64,000 nucleotides of DNA from CAZRCG01 sp964598565. GTDB lineage: Bacteria > Bdellovibrionota > UBA2394. Of the stretch, positions 8,014 to 17,414 are shown one piece after another (positions within the stretch are counted from its first letter, which is position 1; every line of letters begins with the position of its first letter). The stretch is from NCBI GenBank assembly GCA_964598565.1, contig CAZRCG010000004.1, forward strand, positions 186,001 to 250,000. The letters run 5' to 3'. Both the position numbers and the translations under genes were made by a program. The notes below the pieces were generated by a model. It was not told the DNA's origin and did no database searches. It saw only the letters and a program-made list of their open reading frames with translations.

Positions 8014-9537
8014 TTAGAGAGGAATATTTCCATGCTTACGAGGAGGATTCGTTTGACGTTTCTGAGATAGTGCCTGAAATGCCCGCTCTAGTTTTGGGCG
8101 CACCTCTTCAGGAAAAATAACATCGTCCAAATAGCCGGAGCTTGCGGCCTGGTAAGGATTAGCAAAACGCTCACGGTAGCCTGCCGTCAGCCCAGCCTCG
8201 GAAGTCTTGTTCTTCTCAATCTCTCGTCGATAGAGAATTTTGACGGCGCCCTCTGATCCCATCACGGCCAATTCACTACCGGGCAGCGCAAAATTAAAAT
8301 CCCCGCGCAAATGTTTCGAACTCATCACGTCGTAGGCTCCCCCATAGGCTTTGCGCGTAATCAAAGTCACCTTAGGCACGGTGGCTTCGGCAAACGCATA
8401 CAAAAGTTTCGCTCCATGACGAATGATGCCGTCATATTCTTGGGCTGTTCCGGGTAAAAACCCAGGAACATCAACAAGAGTTAGTAACGGAATATTAAAA
8501 CAGTCACAAAATCGAACAAAGCGAGCGGCTTTCACCGAAGCATCAATATCTAAACAGCCCGCAAGATGCAGCGGCTGATTGGCCACCACGCCAATGACGC
8601 GTCCATCTAAACGAGCGAAGCCAATCACGATGTTTTTTGCAAAGTCGGGCTGAATTTCAAAGAAGCTCTCTGCGTCGACCAAAGCGTCGATAATCGTATG
8701 CATATCGTAGGGCTTTTGTGCTTGATCAGGTAGCAGATCTCGCGAAAACATTCGAACGGGCTTCACAGGTTTCGCTAGGGGCGCATTCTCTCGATTATGA
8801 CTTGGTAAATACGACAAAAGCGTTCTCAACGATTCGATAAGACTCAATTCATCGGCAAATCGTCGATGCGCTACGCCGCTTTTGGACGCATGAGTTTCAG
8901 CGCCTCCCAAAGCCTCCATCGTCACCGTTTCATGAGTGACGGTCTTAATGACGTCGGGCCCGGTGATAAACATATAAGAGGTTTTTTCTACCATAAAAAT
9001 AAAGTCCGTAATGGCCGGACTATAAACAGCTCCTCCCGCGCAGGGCCCCATGATGGCGGAGATTTGCGGCACAACGCCTGACGCCAACGTATTTCTCAAG
9101 AAAATATCGGCATAACCACCCAAACTTCGAACCCCCTCTTGAATACGAGCGCCACCCGAATCATTGAGTCCAATAACCGGAGCCCCCACGCTCATCGCTT
9201 GGTCCATAAGACGGCAAATTTTTTGAGCAAAAGCCTGACTGAGAGAACCTCCAAAGACGGTGGCATCTTGCGCAAATACATAGACCAATCGGCCATGCAC
9301 GAAACCTGATCCAGTAACTACTCCGTCACCCAAGATCTTCTTATCTTCCATGCCAAAGTCGTGACAGTCATGGGTGACAAAGGTACCGGACTCTTGAAAA
9401 GTTCCAGGATCCAACAACAAGTCAATTCGCTCTCGAGCTGTTTTCTTTCCGATAGAGCGATGCTTCTTGATTCGTTCAGGTCCACCACCCACTAAGGCTT
9501 CGTCTCTCATTTGAGAGAGGCGTTCATAGGAATTCAT
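8014..9537 (-). CDS. pccB: Acyl-CoA carboxylase carboxyltransferase (propionyl-CoA carboxylase beta type)
   Basis: 507 residues, the usual size of PccB/AccD5-type subunits, with two crotonase-fold halves. The N-terminal half contains RIDLLLDPGTFQE, DSGGARIQEG and GPCAGGAVYSPAITDF (oxyanion region); the C-terminal half has VDVPGFLPGTAQE, then GGAYDVMSSKHLRGD. It transfers CO2 from carboxybiotin to propionyl-CoA or a related acyl-CoA. Methylmalonyl-CoA decarboxylase alpha is a close relative, but a biotin carboxylase and a carrier subunit are encoded 3.4 kb away on the other strand, which favours carboxylation. The start at 9537 has AGGAG only two bases upstream, so a slightly later start is possible. 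Confidence 0.9.
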   Translation of the reverse strand: MNSYERLSQMRDEALVGGGPERIKKHRSIGKKTARERIDLLLDPGTFQESGTFVTHDCHDFGMEDKKILGDGVVTGSGFVHGRLVYVFAQDATVFGGSLSQAFAQKICRLMDQAMSVGAPVIGLNDSGGARIQEGVRSLGGYADIFLRNTLASGVVPQISAIMGPCAGGAVYSPAITDFIFMVEKTSYMFITGPDVIKTVTHETVTMEALGGAETHASKSGVAHRRFADELSLIESLRTLLSYLPSHNRENAPLAKPVKPVRMFSRDLLPDQAQKPYDMHTIIDALVDAESFFEIQPDFAKNIVIGFARLDGRVIGVVANQPLHLAGCLDIDASVKAARFVRFCDCFNIPLLTLVDVPGFLPGTAQEYDGIIRHGAKLLYAFAEATVPKVTLITRKAYGGAYDVMSSKHLRGDFNFALPGSELAVMGSEGAVKILYRREIEKNKTSEAGLTAGYRERFANPYQAASSGYLDDVIFPEEVRPKLERAFQALSQKRQTNPPRKHGNIPL

Positions 9538-9560
9538 ATCTCCTAGAATAAGATGCTCAT

Positions 9561-10055
9561 CTAGGGAAGGTCACTGATTTTTACAAAAACCTTGTCAGAC
9601 TCAGGATCTTTAAGAGGCCAACGAAATCGAGCTTCAAAATCTACGACCGAAAATGGAACGATTTCCCCGTGCCACAAGCTAAAATCACACTGCAGGCGAT
9701 CGCCCACAATTCCTCTACTGGTGACAACAAAATAACCCTCATCATGATTAAGCAAGGGACGAAACGAGGCTTCAAATTCTTGAGTTTCTGAGCCACACCA
9801 TAAAAGTCCTACCATGCGATCGTTCTCAATTTTCAAATATTCCAACGACTCAGGTTGGCCTTTATTGCGCCAATATCCCAATACGGAATCAGGCGTCATC
9901 TTTGTGTAAGCCGATTGAAGAGCTGTTCTATCAACTTCTGCTTTTAAACTTGGCCTATCATCGCCGCAGGCTCCCAACCAAAGTGCGATACTGAAAATCA
10001 CCGAAAAACTGGGTTTTAAGTTGATAAATCTTCTCTGGCTATCTCGTGCTGCCAT
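9561..10055 (-). CDS. Small lipoprotein of unknown function
   Basis: From the ATG at 10055 it has about 164 residues. The N-terminus is basic, then hydrophobic, ending LGAC, a lipobox with the lipidated Cys near residue 30. The body has alternating strands with several aromatic residues (DRMVGLLWCGSETQEFEASF) and no catalytic motif I recognise. An in-frame codon at 10133 would extend it into the preceding gene and is not supported by a signal peptide, so I use 10055. It lies between the YiiX-like hydrolase gene and pccB on the same strand. Function unknown. Confidence 0.6.
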   Translation of the reverse strand: MAARDSQRRFINLKPSFSVIFSIALWLGACGDDRPSLKAEVDRTALQSAYTKMTPDSVLGYWRNKGQPESLEYLKIENDRMVGLLWCGSETQEFEASFRPLLNHDEGYFVVTSRGIVGDRLQCDFSLWHGEIVPFSVVDFEARFRWPLKDPESDKVFVKISDLP

Positions 10056-10098
10056 TCCGACTTCCCGCGCTCGTTTCGAGGCCCTTCTTAACATACAA

Positions 10099-10857
10099 TC
10101 ATTGGCTACGAAATAGCCCCTTACGAAATCCATCCAAGTAAAGGCTCAAGGGGCTCACGCCAAGCTTACCAAGAGGCATATCGAGCTTCAGGCCCAAAAA
10201 ATAATCCTTCCAGAATTGATGGAGAGGAGTTCCAGGCGTACCAAAGCTCATGGGATACACATCGAACAATGGTCGCTTATCGACGGCACGATAAAACGTC
10301 TGGATCAACTTGGAACAATACTGCTTCGACGACTCCCACGAAAAACTCGTATCATAGCCAGTGCCAAGGGCTTTCTGCTTAATCTGAGCCACGGCTTCTC
10401 GCGCCTGCGCAGACCACTCTGGCTTGAACTTCGCCACCACAAAACGAGCTTCAGACGAGTAGCGCATCATCAAATGGCCTAAAGCAATCACTTGAACTCC
10501 ACCTTCATGAACATCGATCGCATCCACAGCCCCAGCGACGTCTTTATCTAACGCCACAACATGAGAAAATAGAGGGCCCCTTTTAAACTGATGTTCTGTT
10601 GTAAGCGCGATAGCTCGACCAATAAAAGAACGGGGTTCATAAATAAATAAAAGATCGCCCGTCTCAATACTATTCGAAAAGATGATTGCTGAATGGCCCG
10701 TCACTTCAGGTGATTGATCGATATCACGGGCTAGAGCCCCCGATATCGAGAGTCCGATGCAGACGACCGCGACGGCCATTATCATCCGCCTCAACCTCGA
10801 GACCTGTTTAGAAAGCAGCTGCCTAAAATTCAGCAGATTCAATACGAATCCTCCCAT
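10099..10857 (-). CDS. YiiX/YebB-like permuted NlpC/P60 cysteine hydrolase, exported
   Basis: About 252 residues from the ATG at 10857 (an in-frame TTG at 10866 is an alternative). A signal peptide or anchor (MIMAVAVVCIGLSISGALA) precedes a circularly permuted papain-like domain. It contains GDLLFIYEPRSFIGRAIAL, then PLFSHVVALDKD with catalytic His 99, and KQYCSKLIQTFYRA with Cys 181. YiiX relatives are thought to cleave peptide or amide/lipid bonds in the envelope; substrates are largely unproven. The C-terminal SPLSLYLDGFRK is typical of the group. It is divergent from the M3 peptidase gene, with 108 bases between starts. Confidence 0.8.
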   Translation of the reverse strand: MGGFVLNLLNFRQLLSKQVSRLRRMIMAVAVVCIGLSISGALARDIDQSPEVTGHSAIIFSNSIETGDLLFIYEPRSFIGRAIALTTEHQFKRGPLFSHVVALDKDVAGAVDAIDVHEGGVQVIALGHLMMRYSSEARFVVAKFKPEWSAQAREAVAQIKQKALGTGYDTSFSWESSKQYCSKLIQTFYRAVDKRPLFDVYPMSFGTPGTPLHQFWKDYFLGLKLDMPLGKLGVSPLSLYLDGFRKGLFRSQ

Positions 10858-10965
10858 CTCGCACAACTCGCTAATATTAAAAACAAGCTTCTACGAAGGC
10901 AATCAGATATGGCAATTCTTGAATTTCTCTCTTTATCTCCCCCCTGTGAAGCCGTTTAATAGCGT

Positions 10966-12966
10966 ATGCTTAACAAAAGCGCTTCGTTTCTTGAAATACC
11001 CGAATTCAACCACACGACACTTTCTATCCAAGAGCAAACACATCGCCTCATTGAAGACAGTCAGACCCTGCTCCAAAACATAGGCTCTACGTCTGACGAA
11101 GAGCTCACCTTCAAAAATATCGTCTTAGCACTCGATGAACTTCGTCACCGCGAAGTTCTTGTGATGAGCGCCATTCACTTGCTGCAAAATGTCTCTCCCG
11201 AAGAATCCATTCGAAAGGCTGCTGAAGATGCGGAGATCGTCTACCAAAAGTGGGCTGTCGAAAAATCCTACGATCCGGGTGTTTACCAAGCATTAAGCCG
11301 ATTGGCCGCCAAAATTCAAAAGAACGAGCATCCACCATTGACCCCCGAGGAGAAAAAACTTCTCGATGAAGAACTTCTCGATCGCAAACGCTTGGGCCTG
11401 CATTTACCGCAAGACACCCAAACAACGCTCAAGCAACTTCAGAAAAAACTCGCCCAAATTGAAACTGAGTTTTCAAACGCCATCAATGACTACGAAGATG
11501 AACTTTGGGTCGCGGAAGATCGCTTAAAAGATTTAAAACCTGAGCAGCGCTCCAGCTTTCTAAAAAATGAGAAGGGTGAATGCCGCGTCCGTCTTCAGTA
11601 TCCCGAATATCTGCCCGTCATGGAATTTTGCAGCGATGAGCTCATTCGAAAAGACTTGCTTCTCAAAAAATACCGAACCGCCCCTGGCAATCAAAAGCGC
11701 CTTCAGGAGATGGTTGACCTAAGACATCAAATTGCAAACTTATTGGGTTACGCTTCGTGGAATGACTATGTTCTCGAAGATCGAATGGCTAAAACGCCTC
11801 GTCAGGTCGTCTCTTTTTTAAACGACCTAGAAACAAAACTGCGCGTTAAGGCTGATAAGGAACTGGACGAACTACGAACCCTCAAAGCTCAACACTCCTC
11901 TGAGTCTTTTGAACTATGGGATTATTTATACTATTCGACCTTGCGAAAAAAACAGCAATTCTCCATCGACTACCAGGCCTTGAAATCGCTATTTCCTTTG
12001 CAGAATGTTTTGCAGGGTCTTTTTCGAACCATTGAAACCTTATTCGACCTCACCATTGTTGAAAAATATCGCGGCACTTTCTCTACCTGGCATGACGATG
12101 TGCAGCTCTTTCTTGTTTATGAAGGTCAGAACCTTGATCGATCGACACTCGATACCTCGCACGCCCTTGGCGCCTTTTACTTGGATGCCTTTCCGAGACC
12201 GGGCAAGTATGGCCATGCCGCGGCTTTCTCCATTGTCGACGGCAAACGCCTCGCCGATGGTCGCTACCAACGACCTGTCTCTGCGATGGTCTGCAATTTT
12301 TCAAAAGATATTCCAACTCTCTCGCATGGCGATGTCGAAACTCTTTTTCATGAGTTCGGACATATTCTGCACGGCATTCTTACCTGGGCACCCTATTCTA
12401 AATTCTCCGGCACATCCGTAGCGTGGGATTTCGTCGAAGCCCCCTCTCAGATTTTGGAGAATTGGGCTTGGAGCTACGATATTTTGCAAACTCTCGTTCC
12501 CGCCGAGAAGAAGTCTGAAATGACCCCCGATTTAGTAAATCGACTTAATGCCGCTCACCAAGCTGGTCTTGGGCTTTTCTATTTAAGACAAGTCTCGTTC
12601 GCCAAAGCCGATCTCGCGATCCACGGCGAGACTATTCCTTCGAATGCCTGTGGAACGATGGACCAAGTTTTATCAGAAACCTTTCTGCCCGTTCCGGCAG
12701 ATACGTATTTTGGCGCTGGCTTTGGTCACATGACGGGCTATGCCTCGGGATACTACGGCTATGCGTGGGCCGACGTCATGGCCGCCGATATGTTTTCTTT
12801 GTTTAAGGGCGCCAATCTTCTTAATCCCGATCTCGGCAGAAAACTTCGCCGTGAAATCTATGAAGTGGGCTCCGTGCGTGACGAAGCAGATTCGCTTCGC
12901 TCGTTTCTAGGAAGAGAGCTTCGCCCCGATGCCTTTTTACAGTCGATCGGCCTGGAGACCGTGTGA
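10966..12966 (+). CDS. M3-family oligopeptidase (zinc metallopeptidase)
   Basis: 666 residues, typical of M3 peptidases (oligopeptidase A, Dcp, MIP). The zinc site is HEFGH (462-466) in LFHEFGHILHGI, with the third ligand Glu 491 in FVEAPSQILENW; both are intact. There is no signal peptide, so it probably degrades short peptides in the cytoplasm, including cleaved signal peptides. The near-C-terminal HMTGYASGYYGYAWADVMA segment lines the active site in this family. The stop overlaps the GTG start of the biotin carboxylase gene (GTGA), an odd translational coupling of a peptidase with a carboxylase. Exact subfamily not resolved. Confidence 0.93.
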   Translation: MLNKSASFLEIPEFNHTTLSIQEQTHRLIEDSQTLLQNIGSTSDEELTFKNIVLALDELRHREVLVMSAIHLLQNVSPEESIRKAAEDAEIVYQKWAVEKSYDPGVYQALSRLAAKIQKNEHPPLTPEEKKLLDEELLDRKRLGLHLPQDTQTTLKQLQKKLAQIETEFSNAINDYEDELWVAEDRLKDLKPEQRSSFLKNEKGECRVRLQYPEYLPVMEFCSDELIRKDLLLKKYRTAPGNQKRLQEMVDLRHQIANLLGYASWNDYVLEDRMAKTPRQVVSFLNDLETKLRVKADKELDELRTLKAQHSSESFELWDYLYYSTLRKKQQFSIDYQALKSLFPLQNVLQGLFRTIETLFDLTIVEKYRGTFSTWHDDVQLFLVYEGQNLDRSTLDTSHALGAFYLDAFPRPGKYGHAAAFSIVDGKRLADGRYQRPVSAMVCNFSKDIPTLSHGDVETLFHEFGHILHGILTWAPYSKFSGTSVAWDFVEAPSQILENWAWSYDILQTLVPAEKKSEMTPDLVNRLNAAHQAGLGLFYLRQVSFAKADLAIHGETIPSNACGTMDQVLSETFLPVPADTYFGAGFGHMTGYASGYYGYAWADVMAADMFSLFKGANLLNPDLGRKLRREIYEVGSVRDEADSLRSFLGRELRPDAFLQSIGLETV

Positions 12967-14465
12967 AAAAGGGATCTCCGTTTCAAAGTCTTCTCGTCGC
13001 CAATCGTGGAGAAATTGCCATTCGAATTTTACGCACGGCTCGTGAACGAGGCCTTCGTGCCATTGGCGTCTACTCAGAAGCAGACGTCAATGCGCTTCAT
13101 CGATTTGAGGCTGACGAAGCGCTTTGCATTGGCCCTGCTGAGAGTCAAAAATCGTACCTATCGATTGAGGCGATTCTTGAGGCGGCACGCAAGTCGAAGG
13201 CCGAGGCCATTCACCCTGGATATGGCTTTTTAAGCGAAAATGCTTCCTTCGCACGAGCTGTCGAGAACGAATCGATTATCTTTGTAGGCCCTACGGCTCA
13301 GATGATCGAAACGATGGGAGACAAAGTACGCGCCCGCCAATGCGTGGCAGCACAGGGAGTGCCTGTCGTACCGGGCACCGAAGGCCTTACGGACACTGAA
13401 GCAGCGCTCAAGGCCGTTTCTCGACTCGAGCGAGAAAGAAGTGATTTTTGTTATCCACTTCTTATCAAAGCCGCAGGTGGCGGCGGTGGCAAAGGCATGC
13501 GTATTGTGCGCAAACCTGAGGATCTTAAAGAGAATCTGGAGCGCGCTCAGTCCGAGAGTTTGAAGGCGTTTAATAATCCGATGGTTTTCGTAGAACGCTA
13601 TATCGAAGAGCCGCGACATATCGAAGTGCAAATTATGGGAGATGGAAATCATTATGTGCATCTCTACGAAAGAGAATGCTCTCTTCAAAGACGTCATCAA
13701 AAGGTTGTCGAAGAAGCTCCCTCCCCGAGTATTTCTTCTCAATTGCGTGAAGCCATTGTGGCAGCGGCCCTAAAGGCAGCGCAATCGGTGCGCTATACGA
13801 GCGTCGGAACGGTAGAGTTTATTGTGGCACCCAACGATGATTTTTTCTTTTTAGAAATGAATACCCGCATCCAAGTCGAGCATCCTGTTTCAGAGTGGAT
13901 TACGGGAACCGATATTCTTCGACATCAACTCGATCTCGCCATGGGCCACAGTCTTAAAGATTTTGAAACGCCTGCTATGCGCGGACACTCTATTGAGGTT
14001 CGCCTTTATGCCGAAGATACGGAACATGGGTTTATACCTCAACCCGGCCGCATCCATCGCCTGCACTTTCCGTCATGGGCGGGCATTCGTGTTGAAACCT
14101 CCGTTGAGAGTGGTTCTCTCATCTCTAGTTTTTATGATCCCATGATCGCGAAAATATCGTGCTGGGCACCGAGTCGACAAGATTGTCGACTTCGGCTGGC
14201 CGCCTTTTTGAAATCTCTCATTGTAGAGGGCGTGGTCACCAACCGAATCTTTCTCATCGATATTTTAGAGTCTGATTTTTTTAAGAGTGGACGTTTTCAT
14301 ACCCATCAACTCGAGAGTATCGGGTGGCGAGCCTCCTTGAAGCATCGTCCAACGGCGAAGGAGCTCGCGATGATGTGCCTAAAAGACCATTTAAACACCA
14401 AAGTACAGACGAAGTCCCATCCACTATCCACCTGGCAGACCTCGTTAGAATTGAGAGGTCTCTAA
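12963..14465 (+). CDS. pccA: Biotin carboxylase subunit of an acyl-CoA carboxylase
   Basis: 500 residues, starting at a GTG that overlaps the preceding stop by four bases. Biotin carboxylase N domain: LLVANRGEIAIRILRTARE, then IHPGYGFLSENASFA. ATP-grasp: the Gly-rich loop KAAGGGGGKGMRIV (~169-182), YIEEPRHIEVQIMGD, and EMNTRIQVEHPVSEWITG with the catalytic Glu/Asn/Arg set. The C-terminal domain contains FIPQPGRIHRL. It carboxylates biotin using ATP and bicarbonate. The ~50-residue tail after the BC core and the separate downstream carrier gene show a split alpha subunit rather than the usual fused ~660-residue PccA. The symbol reflects role; accC is an alternative name. Confidence 0.93.
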   Translation: MKKGSPFQSLLVANRGEIAIRILRTARERGLRAIGVYSEADVNALHRFEADEALCIGPAESQKSYLSIEAILEAARKSKAEAIHPGYGFLSENASFARAVENESIIFVGPTAQMIETMGDKVRARQCVAAQGVPVVPGTEGLTDTEAALKAVSRLERERSDFCYPLLIKAAGGGGGKGMRIVRKPEDLKENLERAQSESLKAFNNPMVFVERYIEEPRHIEVQIMGDGNHYVHLYERECSLQRRHQKVVEEAPSPSISSQLREAIVAAALKAAQSVRYTSVGTVEFIVAPNDDFFFLEMNTRIQVEHPVSEWITGTDILRHQLDLAMGHSLKDFETPAMRGHSIEVRLYAEDTEHGFIPQPGRIHRLHFPSWAGIRVETSVESGSLISSFYDPMIAKISCWAPSRQDCRLRLAAFLKSLIVEGVVTNRIFLIDILESDFFKSGRFHTHQLESIGWRASLKHRPTAKELAMMCLKDHLNTKVQTKSHPLSTWQTSLELRGL

Positions 14466-14989
14466 TGCGCTGGAATCTTTCGCTCCCGGGTGAACCCACG
14501 GTCCATGAAACCATGGTCGATGCCACGGTTCAAGTCGAGCTCTTGCGACAACAGGGGGATGTGTTTGTCTTTCGCCTTCAATTTTTGAATCGCCCTCAGC
14601 CCGAGATCGTGGAGCTGAAGCTTAAAGACCATCAAGCGATGTCTCTGACCTGCGAAGACCTTGGCCCACTTGTATTTGAAGCATGGACCTCAGATCGTTG
14701 GCGAGCTGCCAACCAGGATCACCTTATCGAAGTTCATCCTCAACGACATAGTCATCAAAATTCTAGTCACTTGAGTGAGATTCGGTCTCCCATGCCTGGA
14801 CGCCTTTTGAAAACTCTTGTCCAAGAAAAGAACAAAGCCCTAAAGGGTCAGACCCTGCTCATTATTGAGGCAATGAAAATGGAAAATGAAGTACGCGCTC
14901 CCCACGATTTAATTGTCGACGAAATCTGTGTTCAAACCGGCCAGAGCGTCGAAAGTGGCGAGAGCCTACTTAAGGTGACACCGACGTAG
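14465..14989 (+). CDS. Biotin carboxyl carrier subunit
   Basis: 174 residues from the ATG at 14465, which overlaps the preceding stop (TAATG). The C-terminal biotinyl domain has the canonical IIEAMKMENEVRAP with the biotinylated Lys 138, preceded by RSPMPGRLLKTLV. The first ~95 residues form strands (WNLSLPGEPTVHE…) that may match the BT (BC-CT mediating) domain found between BC and BCCP in fused propionyl-CoA carboxylase alpha subunits; this is inference. With the BC gene upstream and the CT gene at 8.0 kb it completes an acyl-CoA carboxylase. Its 3' end overlaps the convergent scpB gene by 20 bases. Confidence 0.9.
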   Translation: MRWNLSLPGEPTVHETMVDATVQVELLRQQGDVFVFRLQFLNRPQPEIVELKLKDHQAMSLTCEDLGPLVFEAWTSDRWRAANQDHLIEVHPQRHSHQNSSHLSEIRSPMPGRLLKTLVQEKNKALKGQTLLIIEAMKMENEVRAPHDLIVDEICVQTGQSVESGESLLKVTPT

Positions 14990-15680
14990 TCGCCTCATTG
15001 AGCGCAGCGCCAGCAGCTTTTTCCTCAGGACTAGCTTTACTGTCATCAACGAGTGTGGTCTGAATCGATTTCAAGGTTTGATCCATTTCTCCTAGTGATT
15101 CTGCCTGGAAGCCATCGTCTCGCGTTAGACTGTCGATGAGATGTTCCATGCCCTCTTCTCGACCTCGATTGAGCAGCTCCATTTCAGATAGGGGCGGTAA
15201 GTCGGCTAACGAATTGATTTGAAACCATTCAAGAAATTTACCTGTCGTACCATAGACCACCGGATGACCAGGCAAATCACTGCGTCCCCTCATCTCGATA
15301 AGTTCTCGGTCAAGAAGTGTCTTCAAAATACTGGTGCAATCCACGCCTCTAATTTTTTCAATTTCAGGGCGGGTAATGGGTTGTTTGTAAGAGATAATCG
15401 ATAAGACCTCTAAGGCTGCCTGAGTCAGGCGCGGCGGTTTTTTCTCATGAAAGCGCGCCATCACCTCTTTCAATTCTTCTTTCGTTCGAAACTGATAGCC
15501 CCCCGCCACCTTCGTCAAAACAAAACCCGACGTATCGGCCTTCGTCTTTTCTTCTAGCGCAAGGAGAACACTTTCAGACTCCTCGGTCGACAAGCTGAAC
15601 AGCTCTTCAATCAGATTACGACTCACCGGACTTGCCGACGCAAAGATAAGGCCTTCCACTAAAGCTTCTCGCGTTAACAT
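14970..15680 (-). CDS. scpB: Chromosome segregation and condensation protein ScpB
   Basis: 236 residues with two winged-helix domains, as in ScpB. The hallmark segment is LEVLSIISYKQPITRPEIEKI followed by RGVDCTSILKTLLDRELIE and GRSDLPGHPVVYGTT. ScpB binds the kleisin ScpA and SMC, forming the bacterial condensin. The acidic, low-complexity C-terminal ~70 residues are normal for the family. The scpA gene is two bases upstream, so the pair is an operon with xerD and pnp. The last 20 bases overlap the end of the carrier-subunit gene on the other strand. Confidence 0.95.
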   Translation of the reverse strand: MLTREALVEGLIFASASPVSRNLIEELFSLSTEESESVLLALEEKTKADTSGFVLTKVAGGYQFRTKEELKEVMARFHEKKPPRLTQAALEVLSIISYKQPITRPEIEKIRGVDCTSILKTLLDRELIEMRGRSDLPGHPVVYGTTGKFLEWFQINSLADLPPLSEMELLNRGREEGMEHLIDSLTRDDGFQAESLGEMDQTLKSIQTTLVDDSKASPEEKAAGAALNEATTSVSP

Positions 15681-15682
15681 GA

Positions 15683-16525
15683 TTACTCTCCTTTTGCTGC
15701 TTCTGCAGCCGAAACACTCGTATCAAACTCAGACACCAAGTCACTAGAGCCCGTGGCATCTTTCAATCGTAAATAAATACGTCGATCGGGTGTCGAAAAA
15801 AGTTGAATACGTTTTAAACGAACCAATTCTAAGACAGCTAAAAAAGTCACAATAATGAAAACTTTTGTCATACCAGGCTCCAGCAGGTCTTCAAAACAAA
15901 GTTCACGGTCTTGTTCGATTTTAGCGACCACCTCATGCAGTCGGTCCGATACTGAAGCTGTTTCAAGAGAAAGCTCCATGGGCTGAGAGGAATTGTGTTC
16001 TTTTAGAGCTTTTTGAAAGCCTTTGACCAGCTGAAACAAGGTACCTCGACCCTCGCCTTCAAGCCCGTCAAAGTGTTCTCGAATTCCCTTTGTGAAAACG
16101 TCTCGCCCAAGTAAAGGTCGATCTCGAAGTTGATCGGCGGCCTGTTTAATTTTTTGATACTCCAGGAGATATCGCACAAGATCTTCTCGAGGATCTTTCT
16201 CTTCTTCCGCCACGTCGGCTTCATCTTTAGGAAGAAGTAACTTTGATTTAATTTGAGCCAGCGTGGCTCCTACGACAATGAATTCACCGGCCTCGTCCAC
16301 ATCAATTTTTAACGAATTTTCTAAATAGTCTAAGTAGTGATGCAAGAGAACCGAAATATCGAGATCGAGAAGATTTAGATCTTGATCATCAATGACCTGT
16401 AGCAAAAGATCGTAGGGGCCCTGCCAGGCAGGCAATGTAATTTGAAACTTTTCTTTCGATGCTACCTCTTCATGAGGAGCCGAAATGAGATGCCGATCAA
16501 CCGGCTCTTGGATGATATCGTTCAT
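15683..16525 (-). CDS. scpA: Segregation and condensation protein A (kleisin)
   Basis: 280 residues. The N-terminal kleisin signature reads WQGPYDLLLQVIDDQDLNLLD (~34-54), followed by DEAGEFIVVGATLAQIKSKLLLP, the helices that bind the SMC neck. The C-terminal winged helix (KVFIIVTFLAVLELVRLKRI, then FSTPDRRIYLR) caps the other SMC head. The middle, ~95-200, binds ScpB. The start ATG at 16525 lies inside the end of xerD (29-base overlap), and scpB follows after two bases, so expression is likely coupled. Confidence 0.95.
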   Translation of the reverse strand: MNDIIQEPVDRHLISAPHEEVASKEKFQITLPAWQGPYDLLLQVIDDQDLNLLDLDISVLLHHYLDYLENSLKIDVDEAGEFIVVGATLAQIKSKLLLPKDEADVAEEEKDPREDLVRYLLEYQKIKQAADQLRDRPLLGRDVFTKGIREHFDGLEGEGRGTLFQLVKGFQKALKEHNSSQPMELSLETASVSDRLHEVVAKIEQDRELCFEDLLEPGMTKVFIIVTFLAVLELVRLKRIQLFSTPDRRIYLRLKDATGSSDLVSEFDTSVSAAEAAKGE

Positions 16526-17414
16526 AGTCTTCTCTCAACTGATTCAGTTGAATCCTCGTATACACCTGCGTGGTCGCGATATCTGTATGTCCAAGCAACT
16601 CTTGGATACTTCTCAGATCCGCTCCGCGCGCCAACATATGGGACGCAAACGAATGTCTCAAAATATGGGGGTGTAAATCCTTCCTCAACTTAAGTTTAAC
16701 GGCATAGCCTTTCAAAATCTTCCAAAATCCTTGGCGAGTTAGCCTTAAACCTCGTTGATTCACAAAAATAGAATCGTGATAGCGCCCCTTCATCAGTTTG
16801 GGTCGCGCCTCATCGATATAATTGCGCAGCGACTGAACAGCCGCTCGCCCCATAGGCACCCAGCGTTCTTTATCTCGCTTGCCCTTCACCAACAGACTTT
16901 GGTCATCCCATTGAATCGAACGCAGTTCTAAATCGAGCAGTTCCGAGACTCTTAAACCGCATGAATACATGACCTCAAGCATGGCTGAATCTCGCGCCCC
17001 CAGAGCCTCACGCGTATCGGCCGCTTTCAAGAGAGCCTCCATCTCAGCCTCGCTAAATACCTCGGGTAACGCTGCCTCAGCTTTGGGGATCTTGATACGC
17101 TCTAGCGGCGAAGACTTTACATAATTCTTAGATTGCAAAAATTCGAAAAATGCCCTCAAAGTCGAAATCTTTCGCTGCACACTGCGCAGCGAAATCTTCG
17201 CCTCTGACAAATATTGAATGAAATCTAGAATGACAGACTCGTCGATCGTCTTTAAATCGACGACCCGAATCTTGTCGGCATCAAAAAACTCAAAGAATTG
17301 TTTAAGATCAAGCCAATAGCTTTGTTTTGTATTCTCAGAAGACGCCTTGTGAACCTGCAAAAACTGCAGAAACTCTTCACAAAGACTAACAATATCGAAT
17401 GTCTGACTATCCAC
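16497..17414 (-). CDS. xerD: Tyrosine recombinase XerD/XerC family
   Basis: 305 residues, the length of XerC/D. All catalytic residues are present: Arg 155 (SCGLRVSELL), a β-hairpin Lys near 179, His 250 and Arg 253 (HPHILRHSFASHML), His 276 (LLGHTDIATTQVYTRI) and Tyr 285. The N-terminal SAM-like core-binding domain spans ~10-95. It resolves chromosome dimers at dif during division; the setting beside scpAB (chromosome segregation) fits. The start is GTG at 17414, overlapping the pnp stop by eight bases. The choice of XerD over XerC is tentative because no partner or dif site is visible here. Confidence 0.88.
   Translation of the reverse strand: MDSQTFDIVSLCEEFLQFLQVHKASSENTKQSYWLDLKQFFEFFDADKIRVVDLKTIDESVILDFIQYLSEAKISLRSVQRKISTLRAFFEFLQSKNYVKSSPLERIKIPKAEAALPEVFSEAEMEALLKAADTREALGARDSAMLEVMYSCGLRVSELLDLELRSIQWDDQSLLVKGKRDKERWVPMGRAAVQSLRNYIDEARPKLMKGRYHDSIFVNQRGLRLTRQGFWKILKGYAVKLKLRKDLHPHILRHSFASHMLARGADLRSIQELLGHTDIATTQVYTRIQLNQLREDYERYHPRAG

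Noticed and set aside
13230..13742. A 170-codon open frame on the minus strand
   Set aside because: It is antisense to the conserved ATP-grasp region of the biotin carboxylase.
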